Assembly (NCBI RefSeq): GCF_013214165.1
Contig: NZ_JABSSM010000026.1
Location: 1-64,000 of the forward strand
Length of the DNA: 64,000 nucleotides
Source of the DNA: Shewanella sp.
Lineage (GTDB): Bacteria > Pseudomonadota > Gammaproteobacteria > Enterobacterales > Shewanellaceae
Direction: 5' to 3'
A model generated the notes under the pieces. That model saw nothing but the letters and a program-made list of their open reading frames with translations. It did no database searches and had not been told where the DNA came from. The position numbers and the translations under genes are program-made. Below are positions 37,973 through 47,744 of this stretch, piece after piece. Each line of letters starts with the position of its first letter. The stretch's first letter is position 1.

Positions 37973-38183
37973 TCGTCATCATCCTTAATATATAAGTAAC
38001 GCATCCCGCTACATACAAGTAACCCAATCCACCAACATACCACAATCACCGCCCATAAATCGTACCTAAGGTGTATTAATAATTCATTCAGGCAAGCGAT
38101 CCATCACCCTTTCGGACTCGCATTCCCCCTTAAGGAGGCTGAGCGCTACCTTGGCTGTTGAATCGATGCTAATTGAGACCCAT

Positions 38184-38226
38184 AAAAAAGCCCATAGTCC
38201 CCCGAGTAAGGCGGGTCTATGGGCAT
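38184..38226 (-). terminator. Rho-independent terminator of the symporter gene
   Basis: On the minus strand GCCCATAG and CTATGGGC pair around a loop with its own CCCG/CGGG arms, followed by TTTTTTATG. It lies about 28 bases past the stop codon. Confidence 0.88.
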
Positions 38227-38251
38227 ATTTTACCAAGCTATTGTCCTAAGA

Positions 38252-39526
38252 CTAACTCTCTTTGGTTTGCGCTGCAGCGCCGTTTGGCGCTTGCTCTGCT
38301 GTTTCGTAACCCTGCTCAGTCGCATCGACTATGGTCAATACCGCGGCATCTCCCACTACGTTACACGAGGTCAGCACCATGTCGATTAAACGGTCTAATG
38401 CGGCGACGATGGCGAAAGCTTCTACCGGCAAGCCCATCTGGTGGATAAGCACACCTATCATCACCATACCGCCGCCTGGAACGCCGCCGGCGCCAACAGA
38501 GAGCAGAAATATACTGAATAACAATGCAGGTAGCTGCTCCATCGCAATTGGCGCACCAAAAGCATTCGCCACGAAGAAGATTGCTATGGTGATATAGATA
38601 GACACACCACCCATGTTCATGGTGGCGCCGAGCGGCACACCAAAACCAGCGATGGAAGGTTTAACACCTAGCTTCTCGGTCAAGGTACGCATGGTCACAG
38701 GAATAGTGGCATTCGAACTCGCCGTAGAGAGTGAGAACAAGATCTGCTCACGGGTCTTAGCGCGAAACTCTTTAGCCGAAACAGAGGTGAACGCCCCCAC
38801 TGCCATCGGATATACCACAAAAATCCACAGTAATAATAAGCTGACGATGACGACCAGATACTCGGCAACACTGACAAATACCCCAGCCTCTAAAGTTGCG
38901 CCAAGTTTAAGCATCAAGGCAAAGACACCGATTGGAGCCAGCTGCATCACCACAGTGATCAGCTTCATCATCAACTTGTTGCCTTCCTGGAAACCTTGAA
39001 CCAATAAGGGAGCCGCATTACCTAAAGACTTGAGTACGCCGCCCACAAGCAGGGCCATGAAGATCACTTGTAACATGTTACCCGAGCTAAACGCGGCCAC
39101 CGGATTACTCGGCACGATATTCACGATCAACTGGACTAGATTTGGCAATTCGGTGGCTGTGATTGTCGCGCCAGTACCACCGGACATGTCGACACCTAAG
39201 CCAGGCTGTATCAGTAGCGCCACGGCTAAGGCGGCAAAAATAGCCACTAAGGTATTGATGATATAGAAACCGAATGTCTTACCGCCCAAACGGCCGAAGC
39301 TTTTCAGATCTTTAAGCTCGAGGACGCCACATACTATGCTGACGAACACCAGAGGCACGACCAGCATCATGATCATGCTGACGAACATGGTTCCCACGCC
39401 AGAAGATATCTCGACCACAGTGCCAGAGAAGAAACTCACATCCCCAAGAAGATATTGAATGATTGAACCGAAAATTAATCCAGAAAACAGACCGATAAAG
39501 ATCCGTGATGAAAGTGATTTAGTCAT
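38252..39526 (-). CDS. Dicarboxylate/amino acid:cation symporter (DAACS family)
   Basis: The 424-residue inner-membrane protein has the hallmarks of the Glt/DctA family: serine-rich hairpin 1 (SLSTASSNATIPVTMRTL), the NMGG motif (ATMNMGGVSIY), and hairpin 2 with the signature DRLIDMVLTSCNVVGDA near the C-terminus. It takes up acidic amino acids or C4-dicarboxylates with sodium or protons. The sequence alone does not decide between glutamate, aspartate, serine/threonine or succinate. It is a single-gene unit with its own terminator. Confidence 0.92.
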   Translation of the reverse strand: MTKSLSSRIFIGLFSGLIFGSIIQYLLGDVSFFSGTVVEISSGVGTMFVSMIMMLVVPLVFVSIVCGVLELKDLKSFGRLGGKTFGFYIINTLVAIFAALAVALLIQPGLGVDMSGGTGATITATELPNLVQLIVNIVPSNPVAAFSSGNMLQVIFMALLVGGVLKSLGNAAPLLVQGFQEGNKLMMKLITVVMQLAPIGVFALMLKLGATLEAGVFVSVAEYLVVIVSLLLLWIFVVYPMAVGAFTSVSAKEFRAKTREQILFSLSTASSNATIPVTMRTLTEKLGVKPSIAGFGVPLGATMNMGGVSIYITIAIFFVANAFGAPIAMEQLPALLFSIFLLSVGAGGVPGGGMVMIGVLIHQMGLPVEAFAIVAALDRLIDMVLTSCNVVGDAAVLTIVDATEQGYETAEQAPNGAAAQTKES

Positions 39527-40238
39527 ATACCTGCCTTCGATTCAGCATATCTTTTATGTATGCCTTTATTAATTTGCACTTATGCCGATGCTCATATTTT
39601 GGGGTTCTATCCCACTTGTGGGGACTGATAGTGAATCATGCTGGATACAATTTCAACCGAATTAAGGTCGAGATGAAAAACCACATAACAGCAACATCTG
39701 ACTTAGCGGCCATTAGCGCTGCGTTCTAGAGGAAAGCGCGCAGAAGGTAGTAACGATAAAATTTACATCCTTATCAAATTAGCAACACCAGGAAAGGCGC
39801 CACCGACACAATGACGGAGTAAAAATCCACAAAAAAACGTAAAACCAAAGTTAAAACTACAAAGTAAGCATCCATAAGCATTAAGCACTAAATAGGTGCA
39901 AGCTAAAAGTGGATTGGCATCTGACTCAGGTCAGAATAACAGCCGTTAACGCTTCCGCTATACGCCTGTTATTTGCTAATTATATTTTTCAAGCCAGATA
40001 TTAATCGCTAGAGAAACCTGACTAAGCGAAACCTAGCTCGACATCACGGATGAGTAGTTCCAGCCAATAAAGCCATGCCGCAGAAGTATAGATAGTCGTG
40101 ATGCTAGAAAATATCGAATCAAATAACTGCTCAATTGTATTAAGCCGTTTTATATAAAGTGACTAACGGTAGATTTTCTACCCGAGTGGCGATCTCGCGT
40201 ACATTTGTAGGTATTGACAAAAGACCTCAGCAATTGAT
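39527..40238. other. 712-base intergenic region between the symporter and the condensin-like operon
   Basis: No protein gene is seen. Visible structure includes AATAACAG and CTGTTATT arms (39935-39973) with CGTTAACG in the loop, and a GGTAGA/TCTACC dyad at 40168-40182 just past the end of the Toprim gene. Neither has a T-tract. The symporter promoter should lie near its 39526 end. Confidence 0.5.
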
Positions 40239-41132
40239 TTATAATACGCTTCCTTTCTTCTTCAAAGAAAATAATTGCAACTTCAAATTATGGCTCAGCA
40301 TATGCTCCTGCTTCAATGTTATATGTTGCTCATTCATTAGGGAAAAAGCTAACTGACATTGTGCTGGTAACTGCTGCTGACGGTGCAAATAAAGGCGCGA
40401 TTGTGTTTGCTTATGCCACTCTTGTTCAATTCCTTGCAACTCGATTGCTATCGCAGCTTCACAATCAGCAGGCGACAGCCAGTAATCCGCTTCGCAGGTG
40501 TAAGCAATCTCAATGCCTTTGGGATCTAAATCGCTAAAACACACTAATTTATAGCAAGGGTTATCTTTCCAACGCCTAAAAAATTGATAGGCCATACCGG
40601 TTTGCTGACTGGGTTTTACATCACCACGGTATACCCACAACGCATCCCTTAATGATTCTGGCAAATTGAGAGCTGCTAAGTTCGCCATTAAGGTTAGGTT
40701 CTCCACCAGCACTATGTATGAATGTTCAATGCTGTCGATTTCATCAGCCCTCACCGACTGCCCTAATGATGATAGTGGCGACTTAGCGATCACTCCCTGG
40801 TTAATTTTAAGCTCGTTAATGCTGTTGATAAGAATAAAGTCACGGCTAACAGGGTAACTATTTAGCTTCTCAGCTCTATTCGTCTTTGAGTTGTCATATC
40901 GACTTTTTTGTTCTGGGTAGGAATCAAATTCAATCTGTACACCTAATTGCTGCTTAACTTCTGCTATTAGGTGAATTTTATCGGTCAGGCTGTAACTAAA
41001 AGATGAACCAGAAAACGAACCAAAATCAAAGTCCTCTTTTAGCTGCTTTAAATACTCTTTAGTAGGGATCTTGTCGCCCGTTGAGGATGTCAGCAAGAGG
41101 TCCTTTGTTTTGTTAAATAAACCTTCTTTCAC
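40239..41132 (-). CDS. Toprim-domain protein, JetD/MksG-like nuclease of a Wadjet-type system
   Basis: The 297-residue protein starts at GTG (AAGG upstream). Residues about 138-210 look like a Toprim fold: Glu144 in YIVLVENLTL and the DxD pair Asp201/Asp203 in VCFSDLDPKG. These are the metal-binding positions of topoisomerase VI A/JetD-type nucleases. I recall this C-terminal type as DUF7281 in annotation. It is the last gene of the condensin-like cluster, after a 92-base gap that could hold its own promoter. It is shorter than the JetD proteins I know, so part of the usual N-terminal region is missing. DNA cleavage is inferred. Confidence 0.75.
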   Translation of the reverse strand: MKEGLFNKTKDLLLTSSTGDKIPTKEYLKQLKEDFDFGSFSGSSFSYSLTDKIHLIAEVKQQLGVQIEFDSYPEQKSRYDNSKTNRAEKLNSYPVSRDFILINSINELKINQGVIAKSPLSSLGQSVRADEIDSIEHSYIVLVENLTLMANLAALNLPESLRDALWVYRGDVKPSQQTGMAYQFFRRWKDNPCYKLVCFSDLDPKGIEIAYTCEADYWLSPADCEAAIAIELQGIEQEWHKQTQSRLYLHRQQQLPAQCQLAFSLMNEQHITLKQEHMLSHNLKLQLFSLKKKGSVL

Positions 41133-41224
41133 ACAAATACCTTATCCTTAAGCACTCGCTCAGTAGGTTCTAAGCCTCGAGTGCAACTTATCCACTCTGG
41201 TCTAAGTTATCATCAGCTAAAATA

Positions 41225-42466
41225 CTAATGTAAGCCTATCACCACATCATGATAACTGAAGTTATCCGATGTCCCCTGCACTTGCAGGCCCTTCATATTA
41301 ATACTGAAGGCTGCTTGCTGCTCATTGGTTAGCTTGCAATAACAGCTAAACACTAATTCAATCCAAGCTTTTGGGTTAATGCAATGCTCATTCGCGAGCC
41401 AGTCATCTTGAGACTGTCGCCAAAACGCTAACGCTGAGATAGGGGAATCTGAGGTAATCGCTTGCTCAAATAAAGATTCTGTTTGAAGATCGAAGAAGTC
41501 ACTTTGATAGCTGATCCGCTCTATCGGATTAACCTCAATCTCGGCCGTTTCTCGCTCTTTTACATCCTGAGCAATCGACTGCTTGCGTAAAGCCTGTACT
41601 AATTGAACAAGCGGTGTTTCTAGCTCGGTATTTCGCGTATCTACATAAGATCTAAGCGGCATCGATGGGGCTAACTTTAACCCCTCTGGCAGTGATGGGT
41701 GCTCATACAAGTTATCACTTAACTCAAACTCAGGGTGCTGACGTAAAAAACGTGCCATGCTGCGAAGTTGGTTGGCTTTTTTCTCATCACGGCGCAAGCG
41801 GAACAAACTCAAACGCATATTGTCGATGATAAATCGTAGCCTTGGCAGCACTTGGTTAAACCAATAGACAAAGCCGGTAATCTTACGCGCAAACTCATTG
41901 GGACAGGCCCAGTTTATCCACTCATAACAGGCTTCAGGGTCAATTTGTTGTAGCTCTGTCAGTAGGTTTTGCGCATGGTTAAGATAACGCTCATTCTGCC
42001 TTATCTTATTCGCTAAACTACTGACAAAACCAAACTGACTCACAATGCCATAATGCATATTATCGAGGTTGTTGTTTAAGCCGTCTTTGGTCTCATACAA
42101 AAGGTCATCCAGCTGTTCTAAAAAAAGATCCGCATCTTCCGACTGTTCTGCCTGTACCGAAAGTTGATAGTCTTTAACCGTTTCGTCAAGGGCTTCAATC
42201 ACCTTGCCCATATCGGTCAACTGGCGGTAACTGCTCTGCTTTCGCATCAAGCGGTTGAGCATACGCTTAAAATCAGTCGTGACCCTAAACTCGCCCGCTT
42301 CATCATCTGGCCGCAGTAAACCCGCCTTATGTAGCGTTGAAATGGTTTTACTGTCTTGGCTATCTGCCGCTATTGAACCATACACATAAGCGTTAGCCAG
42401 TAGATCGTCATTGGCGCCAATTTTTCTGAGTAGCGCTGATACCTGCCCTGCATCAAAACCGGCCAT
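41225..42466 (-). CDS. Kleisin/MukF-like subunit (JetA/MksF-like)
   Basis: The 413-residue protein is mostly helical. Its N-terminus (about residues 1-90) looks like a winged-helix domain, and a long helical middle carries LRRDEKKANQLRSMARFLRQ. This fits the kleisin subunit of MukF/MksF/JetA type, but no sharp motif proves it, so the assignment rests mainly on size and gene context. Its ATG overlaps the stop of the preceding MukE-like gene (TAATG), implying translational coupling and fixed stoichiometry. It would bridge the two ATPase heads. Confidence 0.65.
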   Translation of the reverse strand: MAGFDAGQVSALLRKIGANDDLLANAYVYGSIAADSQDSKTISTLHKAGLLRPDDEAGEFRVTTDFKRMLNRLMRKQSSYRQLTDMGKVIEALDETVKDYQLSVQAEQSEDADLFLEQLDDLLYETKDGLNNNLDNMHYGIVSQFGFVSSLANKIRQNERYLNHAQNLLTELQQIDPEACYEWINWACPNEFARKITGFVYWFNQVLPRLRFIIDNMRLSLFRLRRDEKKANQLRSMARFLRQHPEFELSDNLYEHPSLPEGLKLAPSMPLRSYVDTRNTELETPLVQLVQALRKQSIAQDVKERETAEIEVNPIERISYQSDFFDLQTESLFEQAITSDSPISALAFWRQSQDDWLANEHCINPKAWIELVFSCYCKLTNEQQAAFSINMKGLQVQGTSDNFSYHDVVIGLH

Positions 42467-43089
42467 TAGAACAATAACTCATCTTGTTTTTCGGCCTGCT
42501 CATCGGGCAAATCGACCTGTTCAGAGTCATTTAAAAACTCAATTAAACTGTAGATAAGGTCAAACCGCGCCGTGGCAAAATAACGGCTACTACCTGGGTT
42601 TTTACGGACGAAGTATTGCATCTCTTCGAGCTTATTAAATAAGGTCGCAAGCTGCTCTCTGGTTTCTTCTTTATTGGTTTTAAACGGCTTAATAGACGTT
42701 AATCGTCTTAGTTGATCACGCAAGGTTTGATCTTGCTCGAACGGTTCAAACAAGGAATTGATATTAACCACTGATTTGCCATGCAAGGGTAAATCAGCTT
42801 GCGTAGCGGTAAGTAATAGGTCTAAGAATTCGACTAACGGCCTAAATACACTGCGCATTTCGTTAAACAGAGCTGACAACTCAGCTGAATTACTTTGGTC
42901 CACCTGCTTATAGGTACAGAAAAAAGCATCGGCGTTATCTAGGTAGGTAATATTGCGATCTAAGTTCGACAAAAAATCGCTGACTCGCTCAAACTCACTG
43001 TCCACTTTTAGATAGGTAAACTCTTCAGCAAAGGCGGTTTCACAAATCACCGCCCCAGTTAATAGCTTTTGGATAGTCTGTTTAAACAT
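42466..43089 (-). CDS. MukE-like accessory subunit (JetB/MksE-like)
   Basis: The 207-residue protein is acidic and helical, with segments such as REQLATLFNKLEEMQYFVRK that resemble the winged-helix repeats of MukE/MksE. No clear motif is visible and the call rests on size and position between the ATPase and the kleisin-like gene. Both junctions are TAATG overlaps, so the three proteins are co-translated. MukE-type subunits bind the kleisin and help control the ATPase. Confidence 0.62.
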   Translation of the reverse strand: MFKQTIQKLLTGAVICETAFAEEFTYLKVDSEFERVSDFLSNLDRNITYLDNADAFFCTYKQVDQSNSAELSALFNEMRSVFRPLVEFLDLLLTATQADLPLHGKSVVNINSLFEPFEQDQTLRDQLRRLTSIKPFKTNKEETREQLATLFNKLEEMQYFVRKNPGSSRYFATARFDLIYSLIEFLNDSEQVDLPDEQAEKQDELLF

Positions 43090-46000
43090 TATAACTCCTG
43101 CTTAGCGATAGCCGCCTGTTGCTGATTGGCACGGTTCGCAAGTAACTCATCGAGGCGCGACTGCGGGATCTCAGCATGGTAAATTTTATTATCTTTCAAC
43201 TTATAGTGTCTGTCGTACAGAGACAGAATATGCCTGTCGGTAGACGGTGATGCTGACAAAATGTTGATGTCGTTATCGCTAAACATTTTCAATAGTAGAT
43301 CAATATTTTCAGCCGCTAATTCACCTAGCTCATCGACGGGTAAAATAATCTTGCTGCCATATTGACTCTCGCCGCGCAACATACCAAGCAAGCCAGCAAA
43401 CAATGACAACATAGCCAGATATGACAAACCCGTCGAACTCACTTTTTTGAGTTGACGAGCATTACGAGCATGCTTAACTTGGCCTTTTTCTATGATAGTA
43501 AATTCAATATCAAAGAGATTGCAATGGTTCAAGACAAAACCTTCGCTTGGCAGGTATGTCGCTAGCTTTTGCATCGCATAAACAAGATCGTCAGGGATCT
43601 CTCCAACACCATCGCTTAATTGGTCGCGACATAGCTCATAAGCCTTGGAGAATTCTTTTAGCGAGCCCCAGTATTCCAACTCTTCTTGCTTCATTACCGT
43701 AGTGACGCTGATCTCCGCTAAGGCATCAAAATGGGCTAAGCCAGTCACCTTACTCGACAACTTTTTACCTATCGTTTTAATTTGCCGAGCAAAGTTTTCT
43801 ACATGCTGATAAAACTCGTTAATCATGGTGGCGTTAACGGACACCAACTGATAGGTATTCTTCTGTTTTTGCTCTGCACTGCTTAATAGCTCAACAATGG
43901 GCTCACGATACTTAAACAGGCTTTTAGCAGTACTAAAATTATCATGTTCGGCCACCAGTTTTTGCCAGTTATCGTACAAGTCACTGTTAGAATGCACCTT
44001 TTTAAAGCCGTCGTTAAACTTATTAAGCTGCTCGCCTAAACGTTTTTGAATCACTTTAAATTGATTGAGCCAATCGGCGCAAAAACTGACACTCAGATCC
44101 GCTTGGTTATGCGGCTGTTCTGCCGACCCTAACGCTTCAATACCCAGGTTTTCACACTGACGCTGGCTGTCGCTTAGTTGATTGAGTAGATCCTCAACAT
44201 AGGTTTTCTTATGGTTTAATTTCTTGATATCACTGCGCAGTGCCGTGATATCACTATTTAGGCTGATGCTGGTATCTTCAAGCTGAGTCTCAATCCCCCG
44301 CTGCCGTACTAACCTACTCTGGTTCTGCTCGACTAGGCCATCACGATGGCAGTATTGATCCGTCATAAAGTGCTGGTAACGATGAGCTTTTTGTTCAAAC
44401 ACTAGGCATTGCTTCAATGCCTGCTCTATCACCTTACGCTCGGTGGTGCGCTTATCCACTTCACCGTCTGGATCCAGTTTGGCCAAGTCAGTATTTTGCT
44501 GCTTTCTCAAATCTTTTAAACGTTGCTTGTAGCTGGCTTCTAGCTCGGCACTTTCTGCCTTCAACAGTGACAACTGGCAGTCCCGGTCACCTTCAACCAC
44601 CATGCGCTTTTCAAGTAGTTGGTTGTGCAACTCATGGCGCTGCTCTTCAGCATCTTGGGTGTACTCTTGCTGCTGTTTGGTTAGGCGCCTTTGTGCTGAT
44701 TCTAGGGTTTTAAGCTGTTGATTAACCGCATCGGTGTACTCTTTAATTGCGATGCGTTTTTTAACTTCAAAATTCTGTTTTTGCGTATTTAGCTGCTGTA
44801 AATTAAGGTCATTTATAGCAAGTTGCTGCGTTGCGGCTGAGCATTCGGCGTCTGCGGCTGAAATGTCTTTAGTTAATAAGCCTATATGCTCATCAAGCTG
44901 CTTAATCTTCTCAGCCTGTAGATTGATTTTGTCCCCTAGCGCTTCGTATTTCTCACGCAGCTGGATCTCATCGAGAAACAGTGAATCATTACTCTGTAAT
45001 GGTTCTAAATCGAGTAAAAGCCCATAAAGGCTGTCACCGCCAACCCATGTGGGGGCCAAATCACAACGAGTAAGTTGCTCACTGGTGAGCAGGCGTCCAA
45101 TGTTGTTCTTCCAGTTTTTTGCTTGCGCTTCATTATCAAGAAAATACTGCAATGAGCCTTCAGCTGGAATAAGTTGCGATCTAACTTGTTCATACTCAGC
45201 AGACAGCCCTTCGAGCTGACGCTTTTCTTGAGTGTATTGCTCTAACTGCTTATCTCGACGCTTTATTAGGTCACTGTGCTGCTTTAACGCTTGAGATTGT
45301 GCTTGGTACAGGCTGTTCTGCTTATCTTTAGCCTCACTTAATGCTTCGGTATTTAGAGCAATGTTTTGCTGTAGTTCTGGCGCAAGTTGAACTTGATTGA
45401 GCTGAACTTGAGAGAGCTTTTGTTGCTCGGTTTTAAGATCGCTTTCCAGCTGTTGTTTCTTCAGCTGAAGATCAATATTTCGTGCATTCAGCTGTTGTTC
45501 TAATTCGCGGTTTTGCACCCTATCAGTGTCGGTGATTTTAGTCAGTTGCCCAGTGGCAATGTCTCGAATGTCGGTCATTTTCGCTTGGTTATTGCTTTGT
45601 TCTTGCAGATGTTGATACTTAAGCTTTTGAATAAGGTCGGCAAACTTTTGCTGCAGCTTACTAATATTGCCTTCGAAGGCATTAATAATGGCGTTGATTT
45701 CATTAAGCTGGTCTTGATAATGCGGCGCTTTGTCGGCTTGTAGCTGATAGCTAGCGGCATCATCATCGTCAAACTTCATTTTATCGGTATCAAGTCGATC
45801 AATACGGCTCTGATCGCCTTCGATATCCGCTTTTAGGTTAGACACCTGCTTACTTAATGATTGCTTAGTTGTTTCTAGCTCGTTGATCAAGCTTGATAGC
45901 TGAAGTTGGGCTTGCTGTTTCTTTTCGGCGCCTAATGCTTGCTGCTCATTGAGGCTTTCTTGGTGAGCCAGTATTTCAAAATGCAGATGTTGCAGCTTGA

Positions 46001-46796
46001 TCAATAAGCTGTCTAGGCTATTGAAGTCCCCCTGCCATAGGCCAATTTTATCCGCAACTTTTTGTACCGCACGGCTGGCTCGAATATCCGCTAGCCAGTT
46101 GCTGATGTCCTCTTTATTAAGGCTTATCTGTTCTTTTCCTTCCACTGAACCTCGGGCTATGTAGTCGCTTGCGATAGCAACCAACATCCGCTTAACCGCC
46201 TCAAAATCAAGATTTTTCTCTATAGTGCCGTTAATCACCTTGTCGATATGCGGGCTGGGTTGCTCACAGAAACTGTAGCGATTTTGCAATTGGCGGACAT
46301 CTTTTAATTTACGGCCACTACGGAGATTTTGAATCACTTGGCGGTATTGTTCAACGGCTAGATAGCGACTTGAGTCGCAACCTAGCTGTCGATAGAAGCC
46401 TTCAATTTCTTTCATTGAACGACGTTGGTGGTTGTCGCCAATGAAGTGCTCGCTGTTATAGGGTGCATCAATAAACTTATACTGCGCGCCACGCCCATCG
46501 CTACAAACCAGAACCATACAAGTTTGCCCATGGGGACGCTGATACTCATAGATCAACATACTTGAAGTACGTGGCAGGTAGTAATCAACAAAATTACGCG
46601 CCTGATCGACCTTACTGACGATATCGCTCGGACGCATGCCATAAAATAATGGTAGTAGTCGCATTAATGAGGTTTTACCCGCACCATTAGTCCCTTCAAG
46701 TTGCGTATGCCCCGATAAGTCCAGCTCATTGACCTGACCCTTCCAGAAACTGTCTATAATAATAATACGCAGTAGTGAATAGCCTTGTTGAGCCAT
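43089..46796 (-). CDS. SMC/MukB-like ATPase of a Wadjet-type condensin (JetC/MksB-like, DUF3584 type)
   Basis: The 1235-residue protein has a Walker A motif near the N-terminus (GTNGAGKT, 35-42). Very long coiled-coil stretches follow (about residues 270-540 and 640-900, rich in Gln, Leu and Glu), with a likely hinge between. Near the C-terminus an ABC signature-like STGLSYLAM (about 1121-1129) precedes a Walker B with catalytic glutamate (IILPVDELGE, about 1150-1159) and a switch region SASPSTDRHI. The two halves of an SMC ATPase head are thus complete. Size and pattern recall DUF3584. It is first in the operon, with AAGGA upstream of the ATG. Confidence 0.85.
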   Translation of the reverse strand: MAQQGYSLLRIIIIDSFWKGQVNELDLSGHTQLEGTNGAGKTSLMRLLPLFYGMRPSDIVSKVDQARNFVDYYLPRTSSMLIYEYQRPHGQTCMVLVCSDGRGAQYKFIDAPYNSEHFIGDNHQRRSMKEIEGFYRQLGCDSSRYLAVEQYRQVIQNLRSGRKLKDVRQLQNRYSFCEQPSPHIDKVINGTIEKNLDFEAVKRMLVAIASDYIARGSVEGKEQISLNKEDISNWLADIRASRAVQKVADKIGLWQGDFNSLDSLLIKLQHLHFEILAHQESLNEQQALGAEKKQQAQLQLSSLINELETTKQSLSKQVSNLKADIEGDQSRIDRLDTDKMKFDDDDAASYQLQADKAPHYQDQLNEINAIINAFEGNISKLQQKFADLIQKLKYQHLQEQSNNQAKMTDIRDIATGQLTKITDTDRVQNRELEQQLNARNIDLQLKKQQLESDLKTEQQKLSQVQLNQVQLAPELQQNIALNTEALSEAKDKQNSLYQAQSQALKQHSDLIKRRDKQLEQYTQEKRQLEGLSAEYEQVRSQLIPAEGSLQYFLDNEAQAKNWKNNIGRLLTSEQLTRCDLAPTWVGGDSLYGLLLDLEPLQSNDSLFLDEIQLREKYEALGDKINLQAEKIKQLDEHIGLLTKDISAADAECSAATQQLAINDLNLQQLNTQKQNFEVKKRIAIKEYTDAVNQQLKTLESAQRRLTKQQQEYTQDAEEQRHELHNQLLEKRMVVEGDRDCQLSLLKAESAELEASYKQRLKDLRKQQNTDLAKLDPDGEVDKRTTERKVIEQALKQCLVFEQKAHRYQHFMTDQYCHRDGLVEQNQSRLVRQRGIETQLEDTSISLNSDITALRSDIKKLNHKKTYVEDLLNQLSDSQRQCENLGIEALGSAEQPHNQADLSVSFCADWLNQFKVIQKRLGEQLNKFNDGFKKVHSNSDLYDNWQKLVAEHDNFSTAKSLFKYREPIVELLSSAEQKQKNTYQLVSVNATMINEFYQHVENFARQIKTIGKKLSSKVTGLAHFDALAEISVTTVMKQEELEYWGSLKEFSKAYELCRDQLSDGVGEIPDDLVYAMQKLATYLPSEGFVLNHCNLFDIEFTIIEKGQVKHARNARQLKKVSSTGLSYLAMLSLFAGLLGMLRGESQYGSKIILPVDELGELAAENIDLLLKMFSDNDINILSASPSTDRHILSLYDRHYKLKDNKIYHAEIPQSRLDELLANRANQQQAAIAKQEL

Positions 46797-46917
46797 GCTA
46801 GATCCTTATATGAACGGTTTTCAAACAGAAGTAATACGAATTGGGAAGGGGTGATAATTTATAAGGAATCAGACATTATGTCGATATATATCGGTTCAAT
46901 CAATATATTTTCTTGCC

Positions 46918-46989
46918 TGTAGGAGGGGCTTTAGCCCCGAAATCCCCGAAATCCCCGATATGTTGTAGGAGAGGCTTTAGCCCCGAAAT
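46918..46989. repeat. REP-like hairpin repeat, two copies
   Basis: TGTAGGAGGGGCTTTAGCCCC at 46918 and TGTAGGAGAGGCTTTAGCCCC at 46962, each followed by CGAAAT, with CGAAATCCC-type short repeats between and after (to about 47020). GGGGC and GCCCC form a palindromic core. The units lie between the condensin-like operon and the DUF3581 gene. Confidence 0.75.
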
Positions 46990-47033
46990 CCCCGAAACAT
47001 CCGAAACATCCGAGGTTCATCAAACATTCACCG

Positions 47034-47744
47034 TTATCTATTGTCGAACTCGGTGCGATAACTCTCATAATTGCCCACCATGCCCTTGACTAGATCGGCA
47101 TCATAGGGGCGCAGGCCGCTCATCACTAGTGTCTTAATGCCGGTTCCTACCAGTTTATCACCACTGTGCAGCTCAAACTTAAGGGTCACATCTCCACGCT
47201 TACCGTTAATCTTAAGCTCTTGTCCAACCAGAGACAGGCTCACTTGTTCGAAATCCAAGCTAGTCAAATCGAAAGACATGCTCTCATAGATCACTAAAGG
47301 GCGCGCCGGATTGATCATCATCTGATGCTGTTCCATCATGGGCACTAATACATGGGTAAAATTGTGACCGGAGAAGGCGACATAGCTGCGAATAAAGGAT
47401 TCTATCTGAGTCTGGCAATGTCTCACATCTCCCAGACGTTCGACGCTCAGATACAACTTGTCCTTATCATCGCGGATCTCGACTCGCTGCTCTGCAGTTT
47501 CGGGAAACTGCAGCTCAACGCCTGCTCCGACCATGCCAGCAAAGTTAAACGTCATCTTCTGACTCAAACCATATTCGTTTAACACCAATGAAAAAAGAAG
47601 ATCTCCCGGCACACAGAAACGCTTAGCCCCCACACTATGAATAGGATTGAAGTCCTGAGCCACGCCTTTGGCGAAATCACTGGCCTGCTCTGCAAGTACT
47701 GTAATGGTTTGATTTTCTTTTTTAAAATAAGGTGTTAAGAACAT
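47034..47744 (-). CDS. DUF3581 family protein
   Basis: The ATG at 47744 gives 236 residues; a GTG six bases earlier is possible. The sequence around QDFNPIHSVGAKRFCVPGDLLF resembles the active-site loop of hotdog-fold MaoC-like hydratases (NPIH), and I recall the whole protein as DUF3581, found in Shewanella and Vibrio. Function is unknown. It is a single-gene unit downstream of the REP-like repeats. Confidence 0.7.
   Translation of the reverse strand: MFLTPYFKKENQTITVLAEQASDFAKGVAQDFNPIHSVGAKRFCVPGDLLFSLVLNEYGLSQKMTFNFAGMVGAGVELQFPETAEQRVEIRDDKDKLYLSVERLGDVRHCQTQIESFIRSYVAFSGHNFTHVLVPMMEQHQMMINPARPLVIYESMSFDLTSLDFEQVSLSLVGQELKINGKRGDVTLKFELHSGDKLVGTGIKTLVMSGLRPYDADLVKGMVGNYESYRTEFDNR

Noticed and set aside
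44417-44713. A 98-residue plus-strand frame inside the SMC-like ATPase gene.
   Set aside because: It is antisense to the coiled-coil region, has no ribosome binding site and no recognisable domain.
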